5,889 bases of DNA, taken from Bacillota bacterium (GTDB taxonomy: Bacteria > Bacillota > Sulfobacillia > Symbiobacteriales > ZC4RG38). Both the position numbers and the translations under genes were made by a program. The notes beneath the pieces are model-generated. The model was not told the origin of the DNA and ran no database searches. It saw only the letters and a list, made by a program, of their open reading frames with translations. Position 1 is the first letter of the stretch. Each line of letters starts with the position of its first letter. The stretch spans positions 1 through 5,889 of the forward strand of contig QGUP01000138.1 of the NCBI GenBank assembly GCA_003242505.1, written 5' to 3'. Positions 5,846 to 5,889 of the stretch are shown one piece after another.

Positions 5846-5889
5846 CAGACTCTTATACACATCTGCCGCGGCCGCCAAAAAAAGAGGGA
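5846..5889. other. Probable Nextera/Tn5 mosaic-end adapter at contig end
   Basis: Bases 5850-5864 (CTCTTATACACATCT) match exactly the end of the Tn5 mosaic-end sequence used in Nextera libraries, and 5846-5864 match it at 17 of 19 positions. The next 12 bases match the following adapter part at 9 of 12 as I recall it. The change from GC-rich genome to this, then a NotI-like GCGGCCGC (5868-5875) and a run of seven A, is abrupt. It should be treated as artefact, not genome. Confidence 0.85.

Noticed and set aside
5560..5862. Open frame of 100 codons on the - strand at the right end
   Set aside because: Its start lies in the adapter-like sequence and it runs antisense to a gene with a clear signal peptide and ribosome binding site.
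5868..5875. NotI site GCGGCCGC as a cloning-vector junction
   Set aside because: In GC-rich sequence this octamer is not unusual, and its alignment with a degraded Nextera adapter explains the region better than a vector.

Overview
This is a very GC-rich window with a strong G/C bias at third codon positions. All genes lie on the + strand. The Firmicutes-like RluD sequence, strong GAGGGG/AGGAGG ribosome binding sites and a type-2 PyrF fit a high-GC, probably thermophilic Firmicute (Thermaerobacter/Symbiobacterium-like) or a relative. This assignment is an inference from style, not from a database match. The right end carries what looks like sequencing-adapter sequence, so the window is probably a complete short contig, with a truncated gene at each edge.

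Layout: (1) 1-866, the 3' part of an RluD-type 23S rRNA pseudouridine synthase, missing its N-terminal S4 domain at the left edge. It carries an unusual Gly/Ala/Pro-rich insert just before the catalytic motif. (2) 879-1853, type-2 orotidine 5'-phosphate decarboxylase (pyrF), starting 12 bases after the rluD stop and with its own ribosome binding site, so probably one transcript. (3) 1854-2093, a 240-base gap: a perfect 12-bp hairpin three bases past the pyrF stop, then two sets of short tandem repeats (about 33-bp and about 30-bp periods). (4) 2094-4820, a 908-residue ATP-grasp plus swivelling phosphohistidine-domain protein with the rifampicin-phosphotransferase domain order and no PEP-binding TIM barrel. 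(5) 4826-5341, a Nudix hydrolase with a zinc-ribbon-like N-terminus, five bases downstream of the previous gene and surely co-transcribed with it. (6) 5342-5601, a gap with imperfect repeats, a clear intrinsic terminator and a second stem-loop with alternative pairings in the leader of the next gene. (7) 5602 to about 5845, the start of an exported protein with a signal peptide, possibly of the YcdB/YcdC-domain type, cut off by the contig end. (8) about 5846-5889, non-genomic-looking sequence matching a Tn5/Nextera mosaic end.

Functionally there are three transcription units: housekeeping RNA modification plus pyrimidine synthesis; an uncharacterised phosphotransferase plus Nudix pair; and a secreted protein. 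The phosphotransferase/Nudix pair and the repeat-rich leaders are the least explained parts. I see no CRISPR array, insertion sequence, tRNA or rRNA, and no clear evidence of a new multi-gene system.
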